Source: Populus alba (taxonomy: Eukaryota > Streptophyta > Magnoliopsida > Malpighiales > Salicaceae). Taken from it: a stretch of DNA of 64,000 nucleotides. Shown here one piece after another: positions 36,209-48,463 of the stretch. The stretch's first letter is position 1, and each line of letters begins with the position of its first letter. The position numbers and the translations under genes are program-made. The stretch lies in contig NC_133288.1 in assembly GCF_005239225.2 (NCBI RefSeq), positions 11,290,169-11,354,168 on the forward strand, written 5' to 3'. A model generated the notes under the pieces. It was not told the origin of the DNA and did not search any database. It was given only the letters and a program-made list of their open reading frames with translations.

Positions 36209-37490
36209 GTTTAATGGAAAGTATAATATAAATAAACATTAAATTACCAACCTAGGAGGGCCAATCACACCATCGATGATAACATGGGCAACGTGCACAC
36301 CTTGAGACTGAAACTCACTGGCTAAACATTGTGATAGGGCTCTCAAGGCAAACTTTCCACAACCTGTATTTTGGTGGCAAATAAACAAGTAATTGAGGAA
36401 TAATATATATATATATATATAAAGACTTAAAAAGTGTAATTTCTTGATATAGGAAGTTCTTACAGAGCTCAGAGAAACCAGCAATGCCATTTAAAGAAGC
36501 TGAACAACCCGTGAATAGAATTGTCCCTTTCCCTCTTTCCACCATGCCCGGAAGAACCTAACATATTTCCATCAACAGAACCCACATGAAATAATGAACA
36601 AATTAAGAAGAAGAAGCCTTTAAATTCTTGAAAACGGAATTATAAACAGGCTTAGCTTTTGGGTTTTGGGAAAAAAGTCTTGGTAGAAAATTAAGGAATA
36701 CCTGTTGGGCGCAAAGGAAGGCACCGACGGAGGAGACGGCGAGGGACTTCTCGAAAGAGTCGGCGGGAATATTGGTGAAGTTGGTGGGTTGCCGGTGGAC
36801 TGCTGGTTGATACGCATTGTACACAAGTACTTCTACAAATCCAAGTGAAAGAACACCTTCAAATGCCTCTCTCACACTTCTTGAATCCGAGCAGTCTATC
36901 CTGATTGCAAAAACTTGAGATTTCTCCTCCCTTGCTATCTCATCTGCAAATCTTGATAGCCTCCCTACAAAACCCCATATCTCTCACTACAACATCTAAT
37001 TACCTCAAAACCCTCTCTTCAGTCCCCTACAAGTATTAATTCACTGCACTTTCAAGTTTGTTTCTTCACTTGCATGTTTTAAATGTCAAACAATTACTAA
37101 TAATCTCAATACATGTAAACTAATTGTTAGTAATTCCCTTTTCTTCTTGTCTAACAAGGGAGAGAAAAAAAAAAAAAAAAAAAACTGCAGGCATGTGTGT
37201 AGAAAATGGTGCTGCACAATCTCTTGCTATTTCAGGTTTCGCTATAAAATGGTATTCAATAATAATAATAATAATCTTGAGTTTCCCTTTCTTTTTCTTG
37301 GAAGCAAAAACAGGTGGCTCAGATAGAGTACTAGAGGGCTAGCTAGATAAGTACCTAAGTCACGGGCAAGGATGGCAACCGTGTAGCCTTCATGGGCAAA
37401 CTTGCGGGCAATGGTCCGGCCGAGCTTCGGTCCCACGCCTACAATGGCTGCGATGCCTTTATTGGAGCTGGAGCTCGCCATGCTCCGCAT
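35528..37490 (-). CDS. Atypical short-chain dehydrogenase/reductase (Rossmann-fold) protein
   Basis: Minus-strand exons 37490-37355, 36964-36702, 36557-36464, 36363-36252 and 35726-35528 join to 267 residues, a normal classical SDR length. A second in-frame ATG at 37481 is an alternative start. The nucleotide-binding loop is VGVGPKLGRTIARKFAHEGY (a GxGPxLG variant of TGxxxGxG, residues 18-24). Later parts are VLVYNAYQP, ILFTGCSASLNGIAGF and KFALRALSQCLASEF, then VHVAHVIIDGVIGPPR and a Gln-rich loop before YWHLHVQDRTAW and the end SNPGFY. The usual YxxxK active site reads L164-C-C-G-K168, so the catalytic Tyr is absent while Lys is kept. Bacterial SDRs with the same GxGP loop and VAHV-IDG motif also lack this Tyr. 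Substrate unknown. Confidence 0.9.
36169..36208. repeat. (CATA)n/(TA)n compound microsatellite in an SDR intron
   Basis: CATACATACATACATACATA runs directly into a TA run, inside the last intron of the SDR gene. Confidence 0.9.
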
Positions 37491-37719
37491 CTTTGGCTAA
37501 CTTGTGCAGGATTTTCTTCTTGTTTTGAGCTCTCTCTAGTAATAATTAAATTCACCAAGAATTGAACAAGCAACATGTAAGAGGTTTTACAAGGAAGAAT
37601 CTGATATGATAAGATAAGATGGGGTAGAATATTTAGGACTATCTCCTTCCTCAGCCGTCTCTGAGCAGCATTTTCTTGCCTCAAGCTGCTCTCTAAACTT
37701 GGGGTGCTGCGGCGCCTCC

Positions 37720-37727
37720 CTATATAG
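37720..37727 (-). promoter_or_regulatory. Candidate TATA box of the SDR gene
   Basis: CTATATAG on the minus strand about 230 bp before the start codon, followed by a GC-richer leader. Good match by sequence and distance; the start site is not known. Confidence 0.5.
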
Positions 37728-39239
37728 CCTTTATTTATTTATTTATTTTCCTTCCGATGAAAGAATTTCTCAATATGGAAAATAAATTTTCCCTTTTATT
37801 TTACAATAAAATTAGTAGGGGAAAAAGAGTTGATGCCGACAGAAATTAGGGTACTCTTCTCTAAGGTATTGCACACAAAATACCAAGCTGCCATAAAATA
37901 AATTACTGCTCCAATTACACTTTTTAAAATATCAAAAATTGAATATTTTATTTATTATTTTGTGATTTTACAAGAAGTTTCATAAACATTTTTTAATTTA
38001 CCACAAAATTGAATAAAAAAAATATACTTTTACGAGGAGAATTTAGACCCGCCACCGCCACCACCACCTCCACCACTAAAACCAAATGTCACCGCTTTGA
38101 GGTGGCAATTCGGAGAGGAGCCATTCCTTTACAGTTTACACTGTAGTCATTTGCCACATTGCTTCCGAAAGCAAAATGCAACTCCTTTGCACTTTGACTT
38201 TATGCTCATCTTATCTGCTAGCAATAGGTTTGATGATTACAAAAAATATATTTCTTTATTTAAGTTTTAGTACTGTGATTAGTATCTAGAAGATACTAGA
38301 TTTATCCGTGTTGTGCGATCATTTTCAAAGTTGATTTTTACTTAATTATATAGTAATTAAATAAATATTTATAAGAGCTTAGAAGATATATATTATAGAG
38401 GAGAAAATGTATTTCTTCAGTTGAAGCACCCATGATTTTTTTTTTATATTTTTTTTTTAATAAAAATAAAAAATAATTAGAATAAATATTTATAAAAATC
38501 TTAATAATTTAAATCAAGGAGTGAAAAAATTTATTTATGGAGGCAAAACTCCCATTTCATTATTAATTTTTTTTGGATTATTTTTTTTTTAATTAGAAGC
38601 ATGTTTCTTAAGCAAAAAAAATATTATAATATGAAAGACAATTTTCAAACAAAAAAAAGTTTTCATATTTTTTTTTATGGCTGTATGAAAAAAAAAAAGA
38701 ATAATTAATTCACAAAAACCATATAAAAATAACAATAAAAAAACATTGGTTATTCATGTGGAATTGTTTAAGAACTCTTCCATATTAGGTTTATATATAC
38801 TTAATTAAAAAAAATTATTGCAAATATAATGAGGTCTAATTTCATTTAGAAAATATGACATAATGAAATGATTTTTAAAAAAACTTTATGTTTATTTATT
38901 TTTAATAAAAACAATTACGGGTTTAGAAGGATAAGCATTTGCGCCTGGCCTCGAAAGAGGAAAGTCTAGGCACACAAGCTCTTATGCTTGGAATTGTTTT
39001 TATATATAATGAAAGGACAATGTGTAGGCTGATGTAATAAATGTTTTAAGCACCTCAAGTGGCCGAAAAACCTTGGTCAAATTTTTGACCATCAAAGCTC
39101 AATTTTTATCCTATTTTGACTAGAAAACATTTTAGACACAAAAATCCCTCAATATCTAATCCCAAAACACTTTGAAATTATTCCAAGAATAAAACATCAA
39201 GTCGAGTTTATAAAAACTTTATAGGCATCATCTATTTTT
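37728..39239. other. Intergenic AT-rich DNA
   Basis: No gene. Contains ATTT repeats at 37729-37748, a CCGCCACCGCCACCACC patch at about 38050 (SDR upstream region) and a GC-richer 80-bp fragment at 38925-39000 that looks like a transposon scrap. Confidence 0.35.
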
Positions 39240-40640
39240 TTCTAGCATCATTGATGAGCAACACTGCCAGCACTGAACTCCCCTCTTCAAAATGAGTCCA
39301 TTGGCTCCAAATTAAGACATTTTATGGTTCGAAAATGGTGGGATGAATTCTTTCTCTCTCCTCTCAATTTCCTAATAACTTTATCTCTCATCTTGTATAA
39401 CTCAGGGATTGAAATGTGATGGAAATGAAGTTTGAGGACTAAAATGTAGAATTATAAAAAGATCAAAATGAAAAAAAGAAGAAGTAAAAACCTTAAGTAT
39501 TAAAGAAAACATTTGACATGCATTGCTCCATTACAATGTTGTTAGCAATGTGACAATGAGTTGGAGAACATTAAATGAACATTTTACTCTGATCCTAAAA
39601 AAACCCTAAAATTACTTAAAAAAATAAAAACCCAACTGATTTAATAAAAAATTTTTTACGAGCTTTAATCTATAAGTTTTTGGCATTATTGATAAGCAAC
39701 ACTATCACTATTGAACTTTCATTGTAAAGACTTGACACCAAGATTGAACTTATTTAGGGTTGGGTGAATTTGTTCTCTCTCCTCTTAATTTTTTGATGAT
39801 TTTTCTTTTTTATTTATTAGAACTCAGAGATTGAAACAAGATGAAAATGAAGTTTGATGACTAAAATGTAAAATAAAATACTCTAAGGATCAAAATAAAA
39901 AAAAAAATACCCTAAGTATTAAAGGAAACTTTTAGCATACATTGTTCTATTATAGTGTCATAAGCAATGCGACTATGAGTGGGAGAATACAAAATACCAT
40001 TTTACTCCAAAACATTTCTCTTTTATTTGTTAGAACTTAGAGATTGAAACGAGATGAGAATGAAGTTTGATGACTAAAATGTGAAATAACAACCTTTAAG
40101 AATAAAAAAAATAAAAATAAAACCTTACGTATTAAAGGAAACTTTTAGAATACATTGTTCTACTATAGTGTCATAACCAATAAGGCTATGAGTGAGGGAA
40201 CAATAAAAAACCATTTTACTCTAAAACACCCTAAAATTACTTTAAAAATTAAAAATTGAATCGAATTTATACAAAATTATGGGCCCTGTTGAGAAACACT
40301 ATTACCATTGAACTTCTCTTTTTAAAATGAAATCATTGACACTAAAACTAGATTTTTTTTTTTTTGTGAATGTAACATGGTCAAACAATTTCTTTCTCTC
40401 TTCTCTGAATTTTATAACAACTTCCTTTCTCATAACTCATAACTCAAGGATTGAAACGTGATGAAAATAAAAATTTAATGACTGAAACATAAAACCTTGT
40501 AAAATTCCAAGGTTCAAAATGAAAAAAAAAATCCCAAGGATTAAAAGAAACTTTTGATATACATTGTTCTACTATATTATTGTTTGATCAATGCATTGTA
40601 AGTGGAGGAACAATAAAACATATCTATAATTTATCTTTTT
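39240..40640 (+). repeat. Tandem repeat, about 430-bp unit, four diverged copies (one partial)
   Basis: Units begin near 39246, 39686 and 40288 with GAtaAGCAACACTaTCAcyA-type text, then TCTTTCTCTCtyCTCT and GAGATTGAAACrwGATGAAAA. They close with TATTAAAGGAAACTTTTAG, TACATTGTTCTAYTATAGTG and AACCATTTTACTC. The unit starting about 40021 lacks its first ~220 bp. Non-coding. A related segment occurs at 46060-46700. Confidence 0.75.
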
Positions 40641-40670
40641 AAATATACAAAATTTATATAGAAGGTGGTC

Positions 40671-40675
40671 TTTAA
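40671..40675. repeat. 5-bp target duplication, left side
   Basis: TTTAA directly before TGTAATGACCC; repeated at 44894-44898. Confidence 0.6.
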
Positions 40676-40848
40676 TGTAATGACCCAAATTTTCATAGCA
40701 AAAAATTGATGGTAATTTTTTTTATGCCATCACGTTACTGATAATTCTCATAATGGTATTTAAGGATTTACCATAACAGAATTCATCTCTTAGTATAATG
40801 CAATACTCATGTGATTTCACAATACAACATCCTTATAAAAGAGAATAT

Positions 40849-40875
40849 CACACACACACACACACACACACACAT
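40849..40875 (+). repeat. (CA)n microsatellite
   Basis: Thirteen CA units. Confidence 0.95.
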
Positions 40876-41364
40876 AACATCATGTTTATGCGTTTATAAA
40901 TTCACATCTGTGTTCCATTACAATTATTGATACACGTCAATTCAGAAGTGTCGAATGATAATTAATATATTCACTCCTTCCAAATACATAACACCTAAAA
41001 CATGCTATTACATAGTTCATTTCAAAATATGAGTTTTCCTACGCACCTTGATTGTGTGATGTCCCTTTTACAAAAGCAAAATGGATACAAGAATTATAAT
41101 TAGTCTAAAACATGACAATAGTTAACTAAAAGTATATCGACATTACTTTCATTTATAGTCTAAGTGAGTATAATCCTTTCATTGTTCCTTATATACATAA
41201 TACAACCTTAATATTCTTCAACTATAATATCTTTACTCTCTCATCCCAACCCGTTCATAGGTTGATAAGGACCAGAATTAATTCATTTGCCGCAGTTATT
41301 TTAATTCATTTTATTACAGTCATCCTTTGCGAGACCACTAATACATTTATACACCTTATTCTAA

Positions 41365-41720
41365 CCTAGTCGTCCATCTCAGATGCTATTAACAATGGCT
41401 AATCCCAATTTTTCCACTTTGCCATCAATCTCAAATGTCATTAGCCATAACTAATCACAATATACACACCTGGTCATCTATCTTAGATGCCATTAGCTGT
41501 AGTTAATCATGACTTCCAACTCGCTCATTCATCTCGGATATCATTAGTCGAAACTAATCATAACGTACATACCTAGTCATCCATCTAGGATACCATTAGC
41601 CGAAGTTAAACATCAACGTAATCCAGTCATCTTTCTAGGATGTCATTAACTAAAGCTAATTATCATATATAACTCGATCATCCTTCTAGGATGCTGTTAG
41701 CCAAAGCTAACTGTAATGCT
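41365..41720 (+). repeat. Tandem array A, about 51-bp unit, seven copies
   Basis: Units read like GTCATCCATCTaGGATrCCAT, TAGCCgAAGCTAATCATAAC and recur from about 41371, 41421, 41473, 41524, 41576, 41626 and 41676. Confidence 0.85.
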
Positions 41721-41739
41721 TATTCGAACAATCCATAAC

Positions 41740-42360
41740 AATTTAGCATTCCTTATAACTTAATAATAGGTCCTTTATAATCCTCATACAAACATTGCAT
41801 AACAGTTTAACATTCATTATAACATAATAATAAATCCTTTGTAATACTCATTCGAACATTTCATAATAGTATAACATTTATTATTACACAATAATAGATC
41901 ATTTGTAATACTTATTCAAACATTTTATAAAAGTTTAATATTCACTATATAATGATATATCATTCGTAATACTCATACAAATATTCCATGACAATTTAAA
42001 ATTCATTATAACACAATAATAGATCCTTTGTAATATTCATACAAACATTCCATGATAATTTAACACTCATTATAACACAATAATAGATCTTTCATAATAC
42101 TCATTCAAACGTTCTATAAGAGTTTAACATTCATTATTACACAATAATAGATCTCTTGTAATACTTGTTCAAACATTCCATAATAGTATAGCATTCATTA
42201 TTACACAATAATTGATCTTTCATAATACTCATATAATCATTCCATAATAGTTTAACATTCACTATAACACAATAATAGATCCTTCATAGTGCTCGATCAA
42301 ACATCCCATAATGGTTTAATATTTACTATAGCATGATAATTGATCTTTCGTAGATAATTC
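41740..42360 (+). repeat. Tandem array B, about 64-bp unit, ten copies
   Basis: Each unit carries TTTAACATTCATTATAACAC, AATAATAGATCcTTyGTAAT and ACTCATTCAAACATTCCATA. Spacing of successive AATAATAGATC blocks is 60-66 bp. Confidence 0.9.
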
Positions 42361-42629
42361 ATTTCGAAAATTAACATTATACTAAAAGGGAGTGGAAGTT
42401 ACCTACCCGTTCCTCCCATGGGGTATCCTCATCTGGTTGAAAGTTTGATCTCGATCATACCACTTGATACATTAAATGATCATAAATCAACACATTTACA
42501 TTCAACAACTATATAACTCATCACCATACGTATTTCAAAAATACACATGTTCATATTCCTGTGTTTTACACATTATACAATCATAAAATGAAATCATTGC
42601 AAGCATTTAATCATTTCTAATATGAAAGT

Positions 42630-43240
42630 TTGTTGTAGGAATTTGTTAGTGAAAACTGGTTAGTTGGTGACATGTAATTCGTCAGCAAAAAATAATTCAC
42701 CGATAACATAAAATTCGTTAGCAAAAAATGATTCGCTGATGACCCAGAACTCATTAGCAAAAACTGATTCGCTGGTGATATAGAATTCATCAATGAAAAT
42801 TGGGTTATTGTTGATGTTGAAAAAACTGAGTCATTGTCGACCCAGAAATCATCAACGCAACCTAGTTTTACAGCTGATGCTAAAATCATCAGCGTACATA
42901 GTCTATTGCTAACTTAGAAATCATTCATGAAAACTAAGTCGCTACTGACCTAAAAAACATCAACGCAACCCAGTTCTATGGAAGACGCTGAAATTGTAAG
43001 CGCACATAGGCTGTTGTTGAATTATAAATCATTAATGAGAACCAAGTCGCTACTGACCTAGAAAACATCAATGCAACCCAGTTCTACAGATGATGCTAAA
43101 ATCGTTAGCTCATATAGCCTACTGTTTTCATAGATATCATTGATAAAAATTGAGTCATTGCCAACCAAGAAATCATCAACACAATCCATGTGATTGTCAA
43201 TTTAGAAATCATTAGCGGCGATAGAGTTGTTTCTGGTTTT
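42630..43240 (+). repeat. Tandem array C, ~48-bp and ~120-bp units
   Basis: The first part repeats AATTCGTTAGCAAAAAATGA and TTCGCTGATGAC at about 48 bp. The second part repeats a longer unit with CATCAACGCAACCCAGTTCT, GATGCTAAAATCRTYAGC and AAGTCGCTACTGACCTA. The minus-strand ORF at 42617-42889 is a by-product of the first repeat. Confidence 0.8.
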
Positions 43241-44893
43241 ACCTCCCTTATTCAACCAAGCTTAAGGTTTATTTCAAGTTTTTTCCCTGCCAATGTTTCC
43301 CAACCTAGTTGGACATAGGACCTCACCAAATCACATCCCATCTACTGCAAGTTATCAATTAATACAAAATTAAATTTTGACACATATTTTCCTAAGGTTC
43401 ACCTAGCTAATGCTTCAAAACTGACACTTAGGGTTGTCACAATCATCCATTTTATGTTTTCAATCATATCATGACAATACATCAACACAACCAATAGTAG
43501 TTTCATAATTCACAAGAGTTCATTTTCGACCAAAGGCTTATTTTCCTTAAGGTGTTCGTCGCAACGAATTCTCTTATGGTTCCCTCATTCCCTATGGCCA
43601 GGGCGTTACTACCCATTTCCCCCCTTAACAGTGCATGCAATTCATCATATTGTCACAAGCACATTCACAATAATAATTTACAAACACATATCTATCTACT
43701 TGATTTATAGTTGTGCATGTTCATTCATCACACAAACAAAAATCAAAGTATTAACATGGCATAATTCCTGTTTTAGCTCTAACATGTTTCTAAGGTTCAA
43801 TGACAACACAATTCTGTCCATTACATCATTCCAACACTTTTTCACATAAATTCTTCAAACACATGCAGAAATCACATCGTTAACACCGACATAATTTCTG
43901 TTTTGGTTCTAGCATGGATCTAAGGCTCTAACAAGGTCACAATCCATGTATTTCATCACATTAAATTTGTATTTTGCCTAGCCTTCACTAAGGCTAACTC
44001 TCCTCCAAAGCTTATGCATTCAAAGCTATCCATTTTTTTTGTTAAATGATCTGGAATTAGACCCCCCCTGCGCATTCAACCCCATTTTCATACATTCTAT
44101 AGTTTAGTTTTCCTTAATCATATATGTAAGAATCTTAGGCCATTTCTCTTAAAGTTTCCTCCTCCCTTCTGCCCTGAAATCCTTAAGAACAAGTAGGAAA
44201 ATAATGTTTTTTCTTACCTTATGATTTTAGGTAACCTTAGGAAAGGTTTTAGTAGTTTCTTAGTCCTCATTCCTTCGGTTTCACCCTCCTTCCTTCTATC
44301 TATTCCAATTGGTCCTCTAGACTCCCCTCCTTCCATGATTTTGGTTTCCTCTCATTTCTTCTAACTCTCTTCTCACTCAACAGTTAAGGGAACTTGCATG
44401 CAGGTTGTCTTGGTTCTGTTTTCTTTTTGGGGATGGTGCTAGTTGCAACATTAGTTGCTGCCGGTTCTAGGGAGAGGCCTAGGCTCCTTCTTCTCCTTCC
44501 ATGGCTTCAGCCACCTCTATTTTTCTTTAATTCCCCCTTCTTCTCCAACGCTCAAGAGTGGTGCATGCAACTGGGTTAGTTAGGTTTTGCTTTGGAAAGA
44601 GAGATTTCTGCAGCCAAGTTTGTTGGCCAGCTTTTAGGGGAGAGGAAGAGTTTTCTCCTTTTCTCCCTCTTTTTATTTAAACTCCTCGTAAACGAGTGGG
44701 GTATTTAGGGGTTGATTTACATTGCTCTTATCCTTATTTTGATTCATCATACAGTTGGTCTAATTCTTTATAGTTCCCATTTAGGGTAGGCCGGTTTTAC
44801 TCCCTTACTTTTCTCTTAAAGCAAGTCGGTTTACTATCTTTATTTCTCTCCTAGCATAGGTCGACATAATACAAAATTTTGTTGGGTGTTACA

Positions 44894-44898
44894 TTTAA
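44894..44898. repeat. 5-bp target duplication, right side
   Basis: TTTAA directly after ...GTGTTACA. Confidence 0.6.
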
Positions 44899-46059
44899 GC
44901 TTTTATAAGAAAAGGAAAAAAAGAATTATCCTCGAGCAAAAATGGAGATGCATGAAATGGAGATGCATGGAAGAGAAAATATGATATTTTTTTTTCAAAA
45001 TTGCCTGACCACCATTCTTCTCTTCTTTCCAGGTATTTTCTCACTATATTTTTTGAAACTTGTAATCAATCAATGACATTTTTTTTTATTAATATAGAAA
45101 TAAACGGCACATACCATTTTATGATTGTTTTAATTTAGCTTTTGATACGATAATTTCAAGTAAATGCTCCCTATAATACTATTGCTTATATACAAAAAAA
45201 AAAAAAAAAAACTCAACAACTTTCACATTTTCCCCTCTTATCTCTTTATTATATATAGGTTGATCCACATACACTTTCGGACCATCAAAAGAAAAAAAGA
45301 AAACCCAATGGATTCAGCACCACATTTTTTATTCTTATGTATTAAATGAACTATTATCAATTTGTACTATCTGTTAATGTTAATTTGTAGAGAATTTCTA
45401 TAAAATGTATTTTTTAATTAAAAAATATATTAATATATATATTTTTTAATTTTTGACACCAATACATTAAAATTATTAAAAAATATATCTAAAATATCAA
45501 TTTAATATTTTTTTGAAAAAAAATTTTAAAATTCACTTTAAAAATTTAACCGAATCTTCACTTAAAAAACAAACCAAGTTCTAAAAGGGAGTAGAATAGT
45601 AAAGTGGTAGCTAATCATTCTATGCTTACCTTCACTTTATGCAAGTAAAATCAATGGTTTACTGATCAAATAATTAGTACTAGTTTACATGCCAATGTAA
45701 AGGGATCTAATGCATATCTAAGACAATCACAAATATGATAAGATTATTTTCAAAGATTCTTTAAAAAAAACTATAAAAAAAATAATTTTTATTTGAATTT
45801 TCATGAGCAATTTATTGTTGTTATTGTCGTCATTGCATCAAATACATAATATTTTTTTAAAAAATTATGTTTAAATTCAAATAAAAAATTATAATATTAC
45901 TTGAGAATCATGTTAAAATTTAAAAGTGAGTGAATTAACATATTGTCTTGTTTAGTAAAAAATATAAAAAGAGAAAAGAAGAAGAAGAAGAAGAAAGGCC
46001 CTCCAGAAGTAAGGCTTAATTTTTTTTTTATGAAGGAGACAAATAACGTGTTGTTGTTT
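44899..46059. other. AT-rich intergenic DNA
   Basis: No gene. A decayed reverse MITE-like copy is at 45395-45545, and short A- and T-runs are frequent. Confidence 0.35.
45395..45545 (-). repeat. MITE-like repeat, decayed reverse copy
   Basis: Contains TTTTTGACACCAATACATTA in place of the family core. Confidence 0.45.
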
Positions 46060-46436
46060 TTTTTGCCTAGTTTTTGACAGTCAAAGTGCCTAAAAACTGG
46101 ACAGAAAATCGAATTGCATATTTTGGTCGAAACAAACCATTTCCAACCAACTTTTCACATGAAAAAAACTTGAGAAACGTCTTACAAACCTTAATAAACC
46201 CACTTATCCTCTTAGAGTAGCAAGATATCAGTTACAAACCTAGATATCAACCCAACATCATAAATCTTTCTAAAGCCCCAATTTATTTCTTTTAACGAGA
46301 TAAATACTAAAAACCATCATCATTAAACACCTATCATAAAAAAAGAACATTTTAACATCTAACTTGAAACTTTTTGTTGCCAAAATCACGATAAACAACT
46401 ACTTTCTCTCTCTACCCTCATTTTCCATCAAGGCTT

Positions 46437-46476
<40 letters not shown>

Positions 46477-46700
46477 AGATTAAAACATGAGGAAAATGAA
46501 CTTTTACACCAAAATAAAAATTGCCATGAATTTAGGAGCAGACTTGAATTTTTTTTTTTTTTAATTTTGTTTGACATTTCAGTCCTTTGTGTTTTACTTA
46601 GGTAATTTTATTATAATCTCAAAACTAATTTTAGCTGATTAGGCCATAAAAAGACTTAATTGAGAGGAAATAAAAATTTTGAAAATGAAAAAAAAATAGG
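46060..46700 (+). repeat. Dispersed relative of the 39-kb tandem repeat
   Basis: Shares the order TTTTTGAC.GTCAAAG, TTTCTCTCTC, a TC run and TTAGAGATTAAAACATGAGG / AAAATGAA with the units at 39.0-40.6 kb. Includes a (TC)n tract at 46437-46470. Confidence 0.5.
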
Positions 46701-48014
46701 GGTCCCTTGGTTCATTGTTCATATGAATAGAGAACTAACTGATTTAGCACCTAGCTCTTTCGGATGTATATAAAAAAATTAAACATAAAAAAATAGCGGT
46801 CATTTGGATTTATTCGATATTGTTATTGAACTCGATCTAGTGGGTCAACCTTAAAACCTCTCAATCTTAAAATTAAGTTGTGTGGAAATTATTATGACAT
46901 GAACAAGTCAACTTAGCGAGTCTCAAGATAACCCGGATGACCATTAAAAAATGTGGTTTGGCTTCGACAAAATATTCAAAATTATCTTCTTTTTTTTTTT
47001 TTTAATATTGAGATGACGATATATTGGATTGACTTAGGCTACATGACTTACCTATTAAATCTATGATTCAGGTTATTTATTCCACTTAGTTTAATAATTG
47101 TTTTTTTAAAAAACTATTTTTTACTTAATTATACAATAACAAAAAATATATTCTCATAAAATCGAGCACAAATTAAAATGTTAAGTTTTTTGTTTAATGT
47201 TGGAATAACCTCATACAAAGTTAGTTAAAACATTTATTAAGATAAATTCAAAATCATGCAAATATTGAAGGATAAAATAAAAAAAATACAAAAATAAAAA
47301 GGTGGAATTAAAAAAAAAGAAGAGGTGACATGTAAAAAAAGAAAAAGAAAAAGAAAAAGAAAAAGAAAAAGAAAAAGACTAACTCTTTTGTTTTTCATAT
47401 GAATAATAAAAGGGAGAGTTGACACCCTAACTCTTTTAGACATATTAAGTAATTGACTTATTTGGTGACCATATTTATTTATTATAATCATAATTGTTTT
47501 GGGTGCAGAAGATATCATATACGAATGAGATTTTAGTTCTATTTTGACTTTGAATCCAAAAAAAAAAATGAAAAATATTTTTGAATAAAAAAAATGTAAA
47601 AATATACACATGTCATTGAATTATAGTTTTAAAATGAAATTAACTTGGAGATCTTGTTAATCTAATATTCCATGTGTATTCTTGAAGTACTTTTGTTATA
47701 TATATATATATATAGCATTTAAGTTAAATGTAAGTTACCTAAAACCTGTTAATCAAAGTACTTAATTTTAATCTACTAAACTGACCAAGGATGTACCTAG
47801 CCTTTAAAATTTAAAAGCCACAAAAATGCTCGCATCTACCCCCAAGAAACATTTCTTATTACCCTGTTAAAAAAAACCCCCCCCCCCTTTTTTTTCCCAT
47901 CCAAATTAGCCTTCTTTTATTTTCCTTTTTTTTTTTTTTGTCTCTTTCAAGTTTGTTCTTTTTTAAAAAGCTTTCAACCTCATATTATTATTATTTTTAT
48001 TAAGGTTGCATTTT
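46701..48014. other. AT-rich intergenic DNA with simple repeats
   Basis: Includes a GAAAAA hexamer run (47334-47378), a TA run (about 47698-47714) and an A-run/C-run/T-run block near 47868-47898. A fragment with CTCAATCTTAAAA and ATAACCCGGATGACC (46830-46950) resembles the T-rich/A-rich repeat family of the 5-10 kb region. No gene. Confidence 0.4.
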
Positions 48015-48400
48015 AACAGTCTAAATGGACTTCATTAGGGCTACTTTCCAAGTGGTTTAATTTTAATTTTAAATTAAGTTGAATTGAGAAATTTTTTCTG
48101 TTAATCTCATTTTTTTTTCTCAACTTTAGTTTTAAATATTTTTTTATCAGTTTATTGGGTTGCTTTTAAATTAGTTAAATCATCTAGGCTATGTTATATA
48201 GTTTAATTTTAACCCTAGCTAGGAAAGAGTTGGGGTTAGAGTTTTTTTTTTTAAAAAAATTTTATTCTTATATGTTTTTTATTGGTCATCTAAGTTATTT
48301 TTGGATCGATCAAGTTAATTAGATTATATTAAAATAAATCTCATATAATTTAATTTCAAATCTAAATTAAGTAAAGAAACATGTTAAAAGATTTTAAACT
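48015..48400 (+). repeat. Diverged ~120-bp tandem triplicate
   Basis: Three units carry TtTTAATTTTAA and AAATTAAGTTGA/AAATTAAGTAAA-like text separated by a T-run and TTATTGGTCATCTAAGTTAT-like text. Confidence 0.4.
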
Positions 48401-48437
48401 TAACCTATTTAATAATAATGTTAAATGATTTTTTACA

Positions 48438-48463
48438 ATATATATATATATATATATATATAT
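48438..48463. repeat. (AT)n microsatellite
   Basis: Thirteen AT units. Confidence 0.95.

Larger units (their letters stand above)
40676..44893. mobile_element. 4.2-kb TG...CA element, possible solo LTR or non-autonomous retroelement
   Basis: It starts TGTAATGACCCAAATTTT and ends GGGTGTTACA. The termini are imperfect inverted repeats (TGTAAtgaCCCAA versus TGTAAcacCCAAC) and are flanked by a 5-bp TTTAA duplication, the pattern left by LTR retrotransposon integrase. No gag or pol coding sequence and no internal pair of long direct repeats were found, so a single long LTR is the simplest reading. Much of the interior is made of tandem arrays. A foldback DNA element is an alternative because of the inverted ends. 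Confidence 0.5.

Noticed and set aside
41365..43240. Regular repeats considered as a CRISPR array
   Set aside because: Units are contiguous with no unique spacers and no cas genes, and the sequence is a plant nuclear genome.
47237..47611. 124-codon minus-strand ORF
   Set aside because: Contains the translated GAAAAA hexamer run (FLFLFLF) and no domain.
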